Origin: a virus
Strand: one strand, 5' to 3'
Length of the DNA: 22,134 nucleotides
IMG/VR virus record: IMGVR_UViG_3300010885_017335
Coordinates: 1 to 22,134 of that record
Shown here: positions 11,399 to 19,609 of the stretch, one piece after another
Position numbering within the stretch: the first letter of the stretch is position 1
How the letters are laid out: each line of letters opens with the position of its first letter
Notes under the pieces: model-generated
What the model was told of the DNA's origin: nothing
Database searches by the model: none
Seen by the model: the letters and a program-made list of their open reading frames with translations, nothing else
Made by a program: the position numbers and the translations under genes

Positions 11399-12499
11399 TC
11401 AATTACCTGCATCAACGATATATTTACCGTATTTCTTGTGAAACTCATCAAAGTTTTTCAACTGACTAGGTTCGATTGGAAGCAAATATGTTTTAAGTGC
11501 AATCTTTGCCGCAACCACGACCAACTCAGTCTCAAAGTTTGACATTGTGAAGTCAAAGAAGTTTTGAGCCATTTCGTGGAACTTCTTGCTATCAACTTTT
11601 TTGTTTTGGTGTGCATCACGCAATTCATAGCACATACCAATTGCAAGTGAATACATTGCAGAAATTTCTTTAACTGCAAGGTCTTTCACTTTACCTGCAA
11701 GAATGTCGCTAGGGTCGGGCATCTTACCTGCTACCTTGCGGTGTGCTTTAAACTTAACTGCAAGACCTTCACCAACAGCACCTGCTACCAAATTGAATTG
11801 AGTATCCTCATCCATTTCTGTATCGCTAATCAAATCGCTAACAAAACACCAGCTACGGGGTGTTGCAAATGCACGACTTGAGGATTTGCTATCAAAATCA
11901 TACAAATCTTGTTTAGCAAACGACAAGTAACCCACAACGTCTTTGTGAATACCTTTGTTTGCGGCCCATTGTTGCCATGACGTAAAGTCAGGGCGCATTT
12001 CTAAATGAATGAAACGATTAGCAAGGGGCATTGGCATACGATATGTAACACCTTTGTCACTATCACGATTACCTGCCGCTACAATAACAACGTTATCGGG
12101 CAAGAAATATTTACCAACACGGCGATTCAAAATAAGTTGATAACCTGCAGCCTGTACTGCTGGGGAGGCACTGTTCATTTCATCTAAGAACAATACAACA
12201 ATGGGATACTTGCTTGCGAGTTCCTCATCGGGCAAGTCTACTGGGGGAGCCCAGTCCATCTTGCTGATATCTTTGTTGAAGAACGGGATACCACGAATAT
12301 CAGTTGGTTCCATTTGCGCCATACGCAAATCAATAACATGACCTTTGAGTTCATCGGCAATTTCTTGCACGACCTCGGACTTACCGATACCGGGAGGGCC
12401 CCAGAGAAAAACTGGGCGTTTAGTTTTGAAAGCACTTAGAATTGCTTTACGGGTTTGAACACTAGTAATAGTGTGATTGTCAGATACTTGTGATGCCAT
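11399..12499 (-). CDS. MoxR-type AAA+ ATPase
   Basis: This 366-aa ATPase carries Walker A GPPGIGKS (residues 34-41), Walker B VVLFLDEMN (101-109), a sensor-1 region VIVAAGNRDSDKG, and ANRF, the arginine-finger segment. The DIRGIPFF and APP pieces (67-86) are typical of MoxR/RavA-like proteins, which remodel or activate VWA-domain partners. The VWA/DUF2201 gene immediately downstream is the obvious partner. The C-terminal 150 residues are a helical lid and extension with no match I can name. Translation starts at 12499 with AAGGAG at good spacing. Its own sigma70 promoter and a strong terminator isolate it as a single-gene unit, so its level can differ from that of the VWA protein. Confidence 0.9.
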   Translation of the reverse strand: MASQVSDNHTITSVQTRKAILSAFKTKRPVFLWGPPGIGKSEVVQEIADELKGHVIDLRMAQMEPTDIRGIPFFNKDISKMDWAPPVDLPDEELASKYPIVVLFLDEMNSASPAVQAAGYQLILNRRVGKYFLPDNVVIVAAGNRDSDKGVTYRMPMPLANRFIHLEMRPDFTSWQQWAANKGIHKDVVGYLSFAKQDLYDFDSKSSSRAFATPRSWCFVSDLISDTEMDEDTQFNLVAGAVGEGLAVKFKAHRKVAGKMPDPSDILAGKVKDLAVKEISAMYSLAIGMCYELRDAHQNKKVDSKKFHEMAQNFFDFTMSNFETELVVVAAKIALKTYLLPIEPSQLKNFDEFHKKYGKYIVDAGN

Positions 12500-12539
12500 T
12501 GTTGACTCCTTGTTGATGGCTTATTGATAAAGAAAACAT

Positions 12540-12568
12540 AGTATAACAATAAAATGATTTACTGTCAA
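12540..12568 (-). promoter_or_regulatory. Sigma70-type promoter for moxR
   Basis: The minus strand has -35 TTGACA (12568-12563), a 17-bp spacer and -10 TATACT (12545-12540). The -35 immediately follows the stop codon of the HExxH gene. Predicted +1 is 12533, leaving a 33-34 nt leader with AAGGAG. In that leader GCCAT can pair with ATGGC at the start codon. Confidence 0.78.
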
Positions 12569-13030
12569 TCATTTTTTGCGTTTTTTCGCTTTTTGGATAA
12601 CATTGTCCAACAATGCACATGCCAACTCACCTTCACGGCGAAAAGCTTCCTTTTCCCATGGTCGCTTGAGATATGCAACTGAATATGGCTTACCCAACCA
12701 AATACGTCTTACTTTGCCGTTACGTGACATTTCACCACGATATTGACCACGAACATATTGTTTTGCATGAACCATTTCATGGGCAAGTGTCATAAGCATT
12801 TGAGGTAATGCTAAAGCACTGTCCACTGCTATACTGATTTCTTTGTCACCGGTCTTGGCGCAGACACCGTTGTTACCGTCTCTTTGACGTAGTTTGGGGG
12901 CTATACAAACGTATACTTTGTACTTAAACTTTTCAATATTTAAGTATTTTGCATAGAATTTGGCAGTCTTTTGAAACATCTGGACCTTTTCAGGGCTAGT
13001 ATTTCCATGTGCTAAGATTTTTATTTCCAT
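12569..13030 (-). CDS. HExxH zinc metallopeptidase-like protein (153 aa)
   Basis: LAHEMVHAKQYV at residues 82-93 is a zinc-peptidase HExxH motif (His84, Glu85, His88). RPWEKEAF at 123-130 offers the likely third ligand, Glu126 or Glu128, the arrangement seen in small phage SprT/gluzincin-like peptidases. The upstream half, FKYKVYVCIAPKLRQRDGNNGVCAKTG, forms strands; the C-terminus is basic (KAKKRKK). The frame is open to 13144, but the ATG at 13030 is chosen. A perfect sigma70 promoter lies inside the longer frame, and its +1 falls on the 13030 A. The N-terminus MEIKILAHG is also more protein-like than the extension. The message is probably leaderless. It may belong functionally with the neighbouring MoxR and VWA genes. 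Substrate unknown. Confidence 0.75.
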   Translation of the reverse strand: MEIKILAHGNTSPEKVQMFQKTAKFYAKYLNIEKFKYKVYVCIAPKLRQRDGNNGVCAKTGDKEISIAVDSALALPQMLMTLAHEMVHAKQYVRGQYRGEMSRNGKVRRIWLGKPYSVAYLKRPWEKEAFRREGELACALLDNVIQKAKKRKK

Positions 13031-13036
13031 GCTGTA

Positions 13037-13065
13037 AGTATAGCAGATAGTCCATTTACTGTCAA
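13037..13065 (-). promoter_or_regulatory. Sigma70-type promoter for the HExxH gene, leaderless geometry
   Basis: The minus strand has -35 TTGACA (13065-13060), a 17-bp spacer and -10 TATACT (13042-13037) preceded by TGC, then TACAGC and ATG. Predicted +1 is 13030, the A of the start codon. The first 12 bases (TTGACAGTAAAT) are identical to those of the moxR promoter. Confidence 0.78.
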
Positions 13066-13093
13066 CCCAAGAACCATAGATACTTTCAAAATG

Positions 13094-13101
13094 AATAAAT
13101 A
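13094..13101 (+). promoter_or_regulatory. T4-like late promoter box AATAAATA before the large fibre gene
   Basis: AATAAATAC lies 21 nt before the ATG at 13123. Predicted +1 is about 13107, giving a 16-nt leader with AAGGAA at 13111-13116. It stands back to back with the sigma70 promoter of the HExxH gene. Confidence 0.65.
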
Positions 13102-13122
13102 CACTATAAAAAGGAATTCTCA

Positions 13123-16100
13123 ATGAGTTGGCCAGCCAATCCACTTAACGGACAGCAAGTAACAGTTAACGGTCTTTTATATTCTTGGAATAATAACAAT
13201 AAGACTTGGGACCGCATTGGATATGTCTCCTCAGCCGTTACTACTGATGAAACCGTTCTATCCAAACTAACTGTCACAGAACGTGCAACCCTAGGAGATA
13301 TAGCCAATGTGCATATTTCGGGTGGTACTGCCGGGCAAGTAATAAAAACAGACGGAACCGGTAACTTAAGTTGGCAGACAGAAGCAGTACTAAGTCCCGG
13401 TGGATCCAATACATTTGTTCAATTCAATGATGAAGGGACTGCCTTAGGTGGTGTTGCAAACTTTGCGTTTGATAAGACATCCAATACACTTAGTGTTGAT
13501 TATGCTAACCTAGTATTAACTAGTTATGCAAGCAGTCAACCTAATATCACAACAATCGGAGCCTTAAGTAACCTAGAGGTCACTGGTGACCTAACCGTTT
13601 ATGGTAACACTGACTTAGAAGGTAATTTACACATTGGCGGGACAGTTATTTCTGATGGTAGGGTTAGCGCAGGTGCGTATGCTGCACCAGCAGCCAATAA
13701 TCAAGTTTTACTAAACAAATCAGGTAACATCGACGGTACTGCTAATTTAACGTTTACTAATAGTAATACGCTTGCTGTCATCGGTAATGTTACTGTAACC
13801 AACAATATTACTGCAGGTACAGTTACAGGAACATTAACAACTGCCGCACAACCCAATATCACTACTGTTGGTACACTCACAAGTTTAGCAGTTACTGGTA
13901 ACATAGTTGCCGGTAATATCAAAGTTGCGTTTGCAAATGCTAACATATACAATGCACCCAATTCAACTGCTAATACACAAATATTAGTAAACAAAGCCGG
14001 TAACATCGGTAGTTACAGTAACTTGTTCTTTGATGGTAACTTATTAACTGTTACCGGAAATATTCAATCAAGAAATGCTAATTTAGGTAATGCGGTTATT
14101 GCCAATTACTTTACTGGTAATTTAACATCTGGTCCACAAACAGGTATCACAAGTGTTGGTACATTAGATAGTTTAGCAGTTACTGGAAATATTACAAGCG
14201 GAAATGCTAATTTAGGTAACTTAGCTACCGCTAATTATATTACAGGAACTTTAACAACAAACGCACAACCAAATATTACAAGTGTAGGTAATTTAACTAA
14301 TTTACGTGTTTCAGGTAACGCCAACATAGATGGTAATTTATATATAGGCGGAACAACTATTGGTGCTGGTGGAATTACTGCTCCAACGTTCACTGGTAAC
14401 GTTAATGGTAACATTAACGGTATACTTACTGCTCCTGGTTCAGACAAACAAATTCTATTTAATAAAACAGGTAACGTAGGTGCAAGTGCTAACATAACAT
14501 TTACTGAAGGTAGCGGTGCAATTAGACCTGCTAACTTAAATGTTATTGGAACTATCAGGGCAACTTCAATAACTGCAACTAACACATTATCAGCACCAAA
14601 CTTAGCAGGTACATTAACTTCTAGCGCAGGATATCAACCTAATATTGTTCAAGTAGGTACACTTAATTCATTGACAGTAGACGGTGGTGATACAATTTTT
14701 AGAAATACAATCATTGATACTACATCAAATGTAAAAATTAGAGGACCGTTGATTCCAACAGGGAATATGGTGGAAGATATTGGTACACCAACGCTTCATT
14801 GGCGTGATTTATATCTTGCTGGTAAAACTATTAAATTAGGTACTTCAACTATTACTGCTACTAGTCAAGGTGGTATTTTAGTTAGTGGTGCTGTAACAGC
14901 TACAGGTGGTGTTTCTAGTGACACTACTGCTACAGGTTTTACATTTGTAACATTGACTGCAACTAGCACCGGCGGTGTATCTACACTAACTTTTGAAGAC
15001 CAAACAGTTCCACCGTTTGTTGTTGGCGGACTTATTACTGTTAAAGGTGTAACTCCAACAGGATACAACGGAACATTTACTGTTACTGTGGGCACTGTTA
15101 GAAGTGTTTCATATTTAAAAACAGTAGTAGGTTCACAATCAGTAGCAGGCACAGTTGAATCCGGTGGAAATCCCCCGTTCACTGTTACTAGCCAGTTGAT
15201 GGTTGCAAATTTAAATGTTGAATTCTTACAAGGGTATACACCTACAACAATTGATGTTGCTAATACAATTGTATTGCGTGATTCACGTAGCAGTTTTAGT
15301 GCAAATGTAATTACTGCTAATTCTATCGTTGGTACTAATCCATTAAATCCAACAGTAGACATAGCCAATACAGTATTAGCAAGTTCTCAACCCAATATTA
15401 CAAGTGTAGGTACACTTACTAATTTAAATGTTACTAATCTTATTGTAGCCGCTAATATTGATATCAATGATTACGTTGATGCAGGATGGGTAAGAGCGAA
15501 CATACGTGATTCAGATGGTTATCTTGGTTCTAAGCTTGTTGGAGAAGTAGCTTATGCTGCCGTAGCCAACAATGTATCAGGATCAAACGTAGTTGGTCAA
15601 GTGTCCAATGCGTTAGTTGCTGGAACTGTTTATACTCATGCACAACCTGCAATTACTAGCGTAGGTGCTTTAACAAGTTTACATGTTGCTGGTGATGCTA
15701 ATGTTGACGGTAATTTATATGTAGGTGGCACTACAGTCAGTGCTGGTGGGTTATCTGCTTCTACAATTTCTGGTACGATTTCCGGAACATTTATATCACC
15801 CGGATCAAATTCAGAAATATTAATAAACAAACAAGGTGTGATTGGTACTGATAGTGACTTCAAGTACAACCAACTAACCAAATCACTAGCCATTGTAGGT
15901 AAGTTTACCTCACAAGATGCTAACTTGGGTAACGCAGTAGAATCTAATTATTTCTTAGGAAATGGTAACTTCTTAACAAATATTCAAGGATTAAATGTTA
16001 CCGGTACAGTGGCTCTTGCAACAAAAGCAGGAACAGTTACTACAGCCGCACAACCAAATATCACTAGTACAGGCACATTAACAACACTACATGTATCAGG

Positions 16101-19100
16101 TGATGCTAATATTGACGGTAATATATATATTGGTGGTGTTACGGTAAGTGAAGGTGGATTATCTACACCATCTATTGTTATTGATAAAGGTCCAATTACT
16201 ACCGATCAACCATTCTCAATTAATGAAGAATGGAATAATAGTTTAGTTAGTTTTACATCATTCCAACAAGAAATTATTGATACCGCAAGCGATTCAACAT
16301 CATTACTAGCAGAGTTTAATGTTAACAACATAAATGTATTCAAAATTGACAAGAAGGGTAATGTTTGGGCTAAAGACATTACAGCAAGTAATGTTGCAGG
16401 CACAATTACATATTCTTACCAGCCATATATTACAAGTCTTGGAACGCTTAGTTCATTAAATGTATCAGCTAATATTAATTCAGGTAATGCTAACTTAGGC
16501 AATGCTGTTATAGGTAACTATTTTGTAGGCAATGGTGTTTACTTAACTGGTTTACCAAAACCAACAGAAATCAAAGATGACACTAATACTAGCAATGTAA
16601 AAGTTGAACTTGACGGGAATATAACAGTATCTATTTCTGGTACAACCAATGTTGCATTGTTTAGTGGTTCAAACCTTACAATCAAAGACACAATTATATC
16701 TGCTAATGCTAACTTAGGAGATGTAGTAAGAGCAAACTATTTTATTGGTAATGGCAATTCATTAGCAAATCTAACCGGTGCAAATGTTACCGGCACTGTT
16801 CCTTCAGCTACAGTAGCTACAACAGCGGGTACTGTCACTGCAAGTAGTCAACCAACGATTACAAATATTGGAACATTAGTTTCGTTAGCAACTATTAATA
16901 CAGTTAATGCTAGTTTAGGAAACAGTGTAACATCAAATTACTTTGTAGGTAAGATTGCAACCAGTGCAAACAATCAAAATAATATTACAACTGTAGGCAC
17001 ACTTACTGGATTGACCACTGTTGCTAGTGCAAACCCAAGCTTAGGTAATGCAGTAACTGCTAATTTCTTTGTTGGTGACGGCTACTATCTATATAATATT
17101 GTAGGTAGTAACGTTGTTGGTGCAGTAGCAAGTGCTACAGCAGCCACAACAGCAGGTACTGTTACCGCAAGTAGTCAACCAACAATTACAAGTTTAGGTA
17201 CATTAACCAATTTAGATGTTTCAGGCACTACAACAACAAAAGATATAACTATCACCGGTAACTTGACTGTATCCGGTGACACAATAACTGCTAACGTCAC
17301 TGGTTTAGTAGTACAAGACCCATTAATTGAAATGGGCGGCAACTTAAATGGAACATTAACTACTAATGATGGTTACGACCGCGGCACAATAATGCATTAC
17401 TATGATACTGGCTCTGCAAGTCAAACTGAAGCATTTATGGGTTGGAAGAACTCAGCTAAAGAATTCGTATTTGCAAGTAAAGCAACGATTGCAACTAACA
17501 TTGCAACAATCGTTAACTTAGGCAATATCAAGGTTGGCAATGCTAACGTTACAGGCAATCTTAAAGTTGGTGGCAACTTGATTGGTATACTGGATGCTAC
17601 GTCTAGTTCTCAACCAAACATTAGTAATATCGGCAAATTATCTACGTTAGTGGTAGGTAATACAACAAACTACGCAACGCATGGTAATGGTACTATTACA
17701 ACAAATGGAAATATAACAATTACAACTGGTTATTATTTTGTAGGTGATGGTAGTAAATTAACAGGTATTGATACATCTAGTCTTAAAAATGGTACTAGTA
17801 ACATGTTCATTTATAATAATGACAATGTTGCGTTCAGTATAAACGGTACTACTAATTCCGCAGTTATCACAAGTACAGGTATTGTTACTATAAATGCTAA
17901 TCTATCTGCTAATTTAGATGCAGGCAATGCGTTTGTTACAGGGACTGTTAGGGCACCAACATTAGTTGCTAACATAGCAGATGGTACAGCTCCATTAACA
18001 ATAACAAGCAAAACACGTGTAAATAATCTTAACGTTGATTACTCTAACGTAAGTGATTACACTGCACTTAAGAACACAAACACTGGTACATATTATCCTG
18101 CATTAGTAAGTGGTGTAACTGATGGTAATTATCAGTTTGCAGGTAATTCTACACTATCATATAACGTAGCTACAGGTAACTTAAGCGCAACTCTACTAAC
18201 GGGCACCTTAACAACAGCATCACAACCTAATATCACTAGTATTGGTAGATTAACTACATTAACAGTAGGTGGACTCTCAGCTAATACAATCATTGACAGT
18301 TCAGGTGTAAATGCAAATGGTATAGTAACTTCAATAGATTTGAAGGTTGAAAATCCTAGCTTTGGTTCTGGTTCAGGTACTGTTAACTTCATCAAAACAG
18401 CTAACGTATCATTAGGTGGTATTGCTAACTTACATATTTCTGGTGGTTCGTCAGGTGACTTTATTCAGACAGACGGCGCAGGTGTTCTTGGTTTCGCTAA
18501 ACCAAAAGCAAACGTCATAACAACAGTAACCAATCTTGTAGCTGGTTCTGGTATTGAGGTTGTTTCTGACTTTACTAATACTAGTTTTCCAGCAGGTAAG
18601 TTTACAATTAATCAATTAGGACCAGTAGCAATATCAGTAACTGATAGCTGGTCAATTGGAGGTAGCACTGTAGGTACTAGTAAAAACGCATATATTGATT
18701 TCACTACTACTACCGTTAATACAGCAAACATTTCAATAACAATTAATTTAGTAAATGCTACGTTTGACGTTAAGGCAACCGATACTATTGTTATTGGTGG
18801 CATAGCAATAACCGGTACAAATATCACTGGTCTAGGAATTACTGGTACAGGGGGAACTTATATCATCAATAGTACTCTACTAAATAGCATATCCGGTGGT
18901 AGTGCTATACAAACTAACGCTTCTAGCACAGTTTCTGTTAATTTGACTACCACTAGAGGATCATATATAGCGACAGGTACAACATTGACAAACGTTCAGC
19001 AAACACCATTCAGCGTGAGTTTATCAGGAGGATTTCCAAGTTCTTCAGTTCCTTATTGGGCCACTACACAAGCGTTTAATTGGAATATGACGCCGGTTGT

Positions 19101-19608
19101 TGGTACAGTTGTTTCAGGTAATGTTACATATGGTGCGGGGATATCATTAACAAGCACAGGTGCTACCAGTGGATCTAGTGCTTCAATAAACAGTTTAGTA
19201 AGTTATACAATCACTACCACTGACTATCGTGGTACTGGTTTAAACGGCGGGGGAACTAAAACACTTCCCACAACAACTGCTACAGTCGCGGCAGCTACAA
19301 GTTATACTCCGTTGTTCTATAAAACAACTACAACAAACACACCCCCAACACTTACAACAAGTGATAGTTATTTACCATATGCTTATGCATTAGGGCAAGG
19401 TGCTACTACTCCTAGCGTTACTTCTAGTTACTTATGGATAGCTACCCCAGGGACTACATCACACACTTGGCAATTCATTGCATTTGGTAATCCTGCAACA
19501 AAAACTCCTGACGTAGGACCTAGTACAATTACTATTTCAGGACAAACATATAATTTGTATGGGTTTACAAATTATAACCAAGCAACAGCATTATATACGG
19601 TAACATAA
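13123..19608 (+). CDS. Giant modular tail fibre (2161 aa) with repeated SQPNITxxGTL units
   Basis: The start (MSWPANPLNGQQVTVNGLLYSW) resembles virion-attachment ends of environmental phage fibres. ISGGTAGQVIKTDGTGNLSW is at 66-85, with a variant at about 1766-1794. The shaft from about 137 to 1711 carries 14 copies of a (S/A)QPxITxxGxL unit, usually followed by a V-x-G strand. It also has seven or more NANLGNxVxxNYFxGNG units. Inserted modules include HWRDLYLAGKTIKLG (559), a VGGLITVKGVTPTGYNGTF domain (606-682), a WNNSLVSF...FKIDKKGNV domain (1037-1086) and VQDPLIEMGG (1397-1456). The last 330 residues lack these repeats and are probably the receptor-binding end. A late promoter and AAGGAA precede it. 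A second fibre gene follows after one base. Confidence 0.85.
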   Translation: MSWPANPLNGQQVTVNGLLYSWNNNNKTWDRIGYVSSAVTTDETVLSKLTVTERATLGDIANVHISGGTAGQVIKTDGTGNLSWQTEAVLSPGGSNTFVQFNDEGTALGGVANFAFDKTSNTLSVDYANLVLTSYASSQPNITTIGALSNLEVTGDLTVYGNTDLEGNLHIGGTVISDGRVSAGAYAAPAANNQVLLNKSGNIDGTANLTFTNSNTLAVIGNVTVTNNITAGTVTGTLTTAAQPNITTVGTLTSLAVTGNIVAGNIKVAFANANIYNAPNSTANTQILVNKAGNIGSYSNLFFDGNLLTVTGNIQSRNANLGNAVIANYFTGNLTSGPQTGITSVGTLDSLAVTGNITSGNANLGNLATANYITGTLTTNAQPNITSVGNLTNLRVSGNANIDGNLYIGGTTIGAGGITAPTFTGNVNGNINGILTAPGSDKQILFNKTGNVGASANITFTEGSGAIRPANLNVIGTIRATSITATNTLSAPNLAGTLTSSAGYQPNIVQVGTLNSLTVDGGDTIFRNTIIDTTSNVKIRGPLIPTGNMVEDIGTPTLHWRDLYLAGKTIKLGTSTITATSQGGILVSGAVTATGGVSSDTTATGFTFVTLTATSTGGVSTLTFEDQTVPPFVVGGLITVKGVTPTGYNGTFTVTVGTVRSVSYLKTVVGSQSVAGTVESGGNPPFTVTSQLMVANLNVEFLQGYTPTTIDVANTIVLRDSRSSFSANVITANSIVGTNPLNPTVDIANTVLASSQPNITSVGTLTNLNVTNLIVAANIDINDYVDAGWVRANIRDSDGYLGSKLVGEVAYAAVANNVSGSNVVGQVSNALVAGTVYTHAQPAITSVGALTSLHVAGDANVDGNLYVGGTTVSAGGLSASTISGTISGTFISPGSNSEILINKQGVIGTDSDFKYNQLTKSLAIVGKFTSQDANLGNAVESNYFLGNGNFLTNIQGLNVTGTVALATKAGTVTTAAQPNITSTGTLTTLHVSGDANIDGNIYIGGVTVSEGGLSTPSIVIDKGPITTDQPFSINEEWNNSLVSFTSFQQEIIDTASDSTSLLAEFNVNNINVFKIDKKGNVWAKDITASNVAGTITYSYQPYITSLGTLSSLNVSANINSGNANLGNAVIGNYFVGNGVYLTGLPKPTEIKDDTNTSNVKVELDGNITVSISGTTNVALFSGSNLTIKDTIISANANLGDVVRANYFIGNGNSLANLTGANVTGTVPSATVATTAGTVTASSQPTITNIGTLVSLATINTVNASLGNSVTSNYFVGKIATSANNQNNITTVGTLTGLTTVASANPSLGNAVTANFFVGDGYYLYNIVGSNVVGAVASATAATTAGTVTASSQPTITSLGTLTNLDVSGTTTTKDITITGNLTVSGDTITANVTGLVVQDPLIEMGGNLNGTLTTNDGYDRGTIMHYYDTGSASQTEAFMGWKNSAKEFVFASKATIATNIATIVNLGNIKVGNANVTGNLKVGGNLIGILDATSSSQPNISNIGKLSTLVVGNTTNYATHGNGTITTNGNITITTGYYFVGDGSKLTGIDTSSLKNGTSNMFIYNNDNVAFSINGTTNSAVITSTGIVTINANLSANLDAGNAFVTGTVRAPTLVANIADGTAPLTITSKTRVNNLNVDYSNVSDYTALKNTNTGTYYPALVSGVTDGNYQFAGNSTLSYNVATGNLSATLLTGTLTTASQPNITSIGRLTTLTVGGLSANTIIDSSGVNANGIVTSIDLKVENPSFGSGSGTVNFIKTANVSLGGIANLHISGGSSGDFIQTDGAGVLGFAKPKANVITTVTNLVAGSGIEVVSDFTNTSFPAGKFTINQLGPVAISVTDSWSIGGSTVGTSKNAYIDFTTTTVNTANISITINLVNATFDVKATDTIVIGGIAITGTNITGLGITGTGGTYIINSTLLNSISGGSAIQTNASSTVSVNLTTTRGSYIATGTTLTNVQQTPFSVSLSGGFPSSSVPYWATTQAFNWNMTPVVGTVVSGNVTYGAGISLTSTGATSGSSASINSLVSYTITTTDYRGTGLNGGGTKTLPTTTATVAAATSYTPLFYKTTTTNTPPTLTTSDSYLPYAYALGQGATTPSVTSSYLWIATPGTTSHTWQFIAFGNPATKTPDVGPSTITISGQTYNLYGFTNYNQATALYTVT
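13537..18261 (+). repeat. Degenerate protein-level repeat array in the large fibre
   Basis: Fourteen copies of the QPNIT-type unit were counted by eye, for example SQPNITTIGAL, AQPNITTVGTL, AQPNITSVGNL and SQPTITSLGTL. They alternate with NANLGN-NYF-GNG and NIDGNLYIGGTTVSAGGL units. Spacing is irregular because other modules interrupt the array. The DNA copies share words such as AATGCTAACTTAGGTAA and so could recombine. Confidence 0.75.
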
Positions 19609-19609
19609 T

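Noticed and set aside
13031-13144. N-terminal extension of the HExxH protein to an ATG at 13144.
   Set aside because: The extension contains a perfect sigma70 promoter in the same orientation, with +1 on the internal ATG, and overlaps the late promoter and first codons of the fibre gene.
13537-18261. Regular repeats considered as a CRISPR array or diversity-generating template/variable repeat pair.
   Set aside because: The repeats are coding, degenerate and in one open frame. No reverse transcriptase, cas gene or exact direct repeats with unique spacers were seen.
13701-18827. Several minus-strand open frames of 65-167 codons opposite the large fibre gene.
   Set aside because: They mirror the Thr/Asn/Gly/Val-rich repeats of the fibre (giving Val/Leu/Pro-rich products) and lack Shine-Dalgarno sequences and promoters. 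They are antisense shadows.
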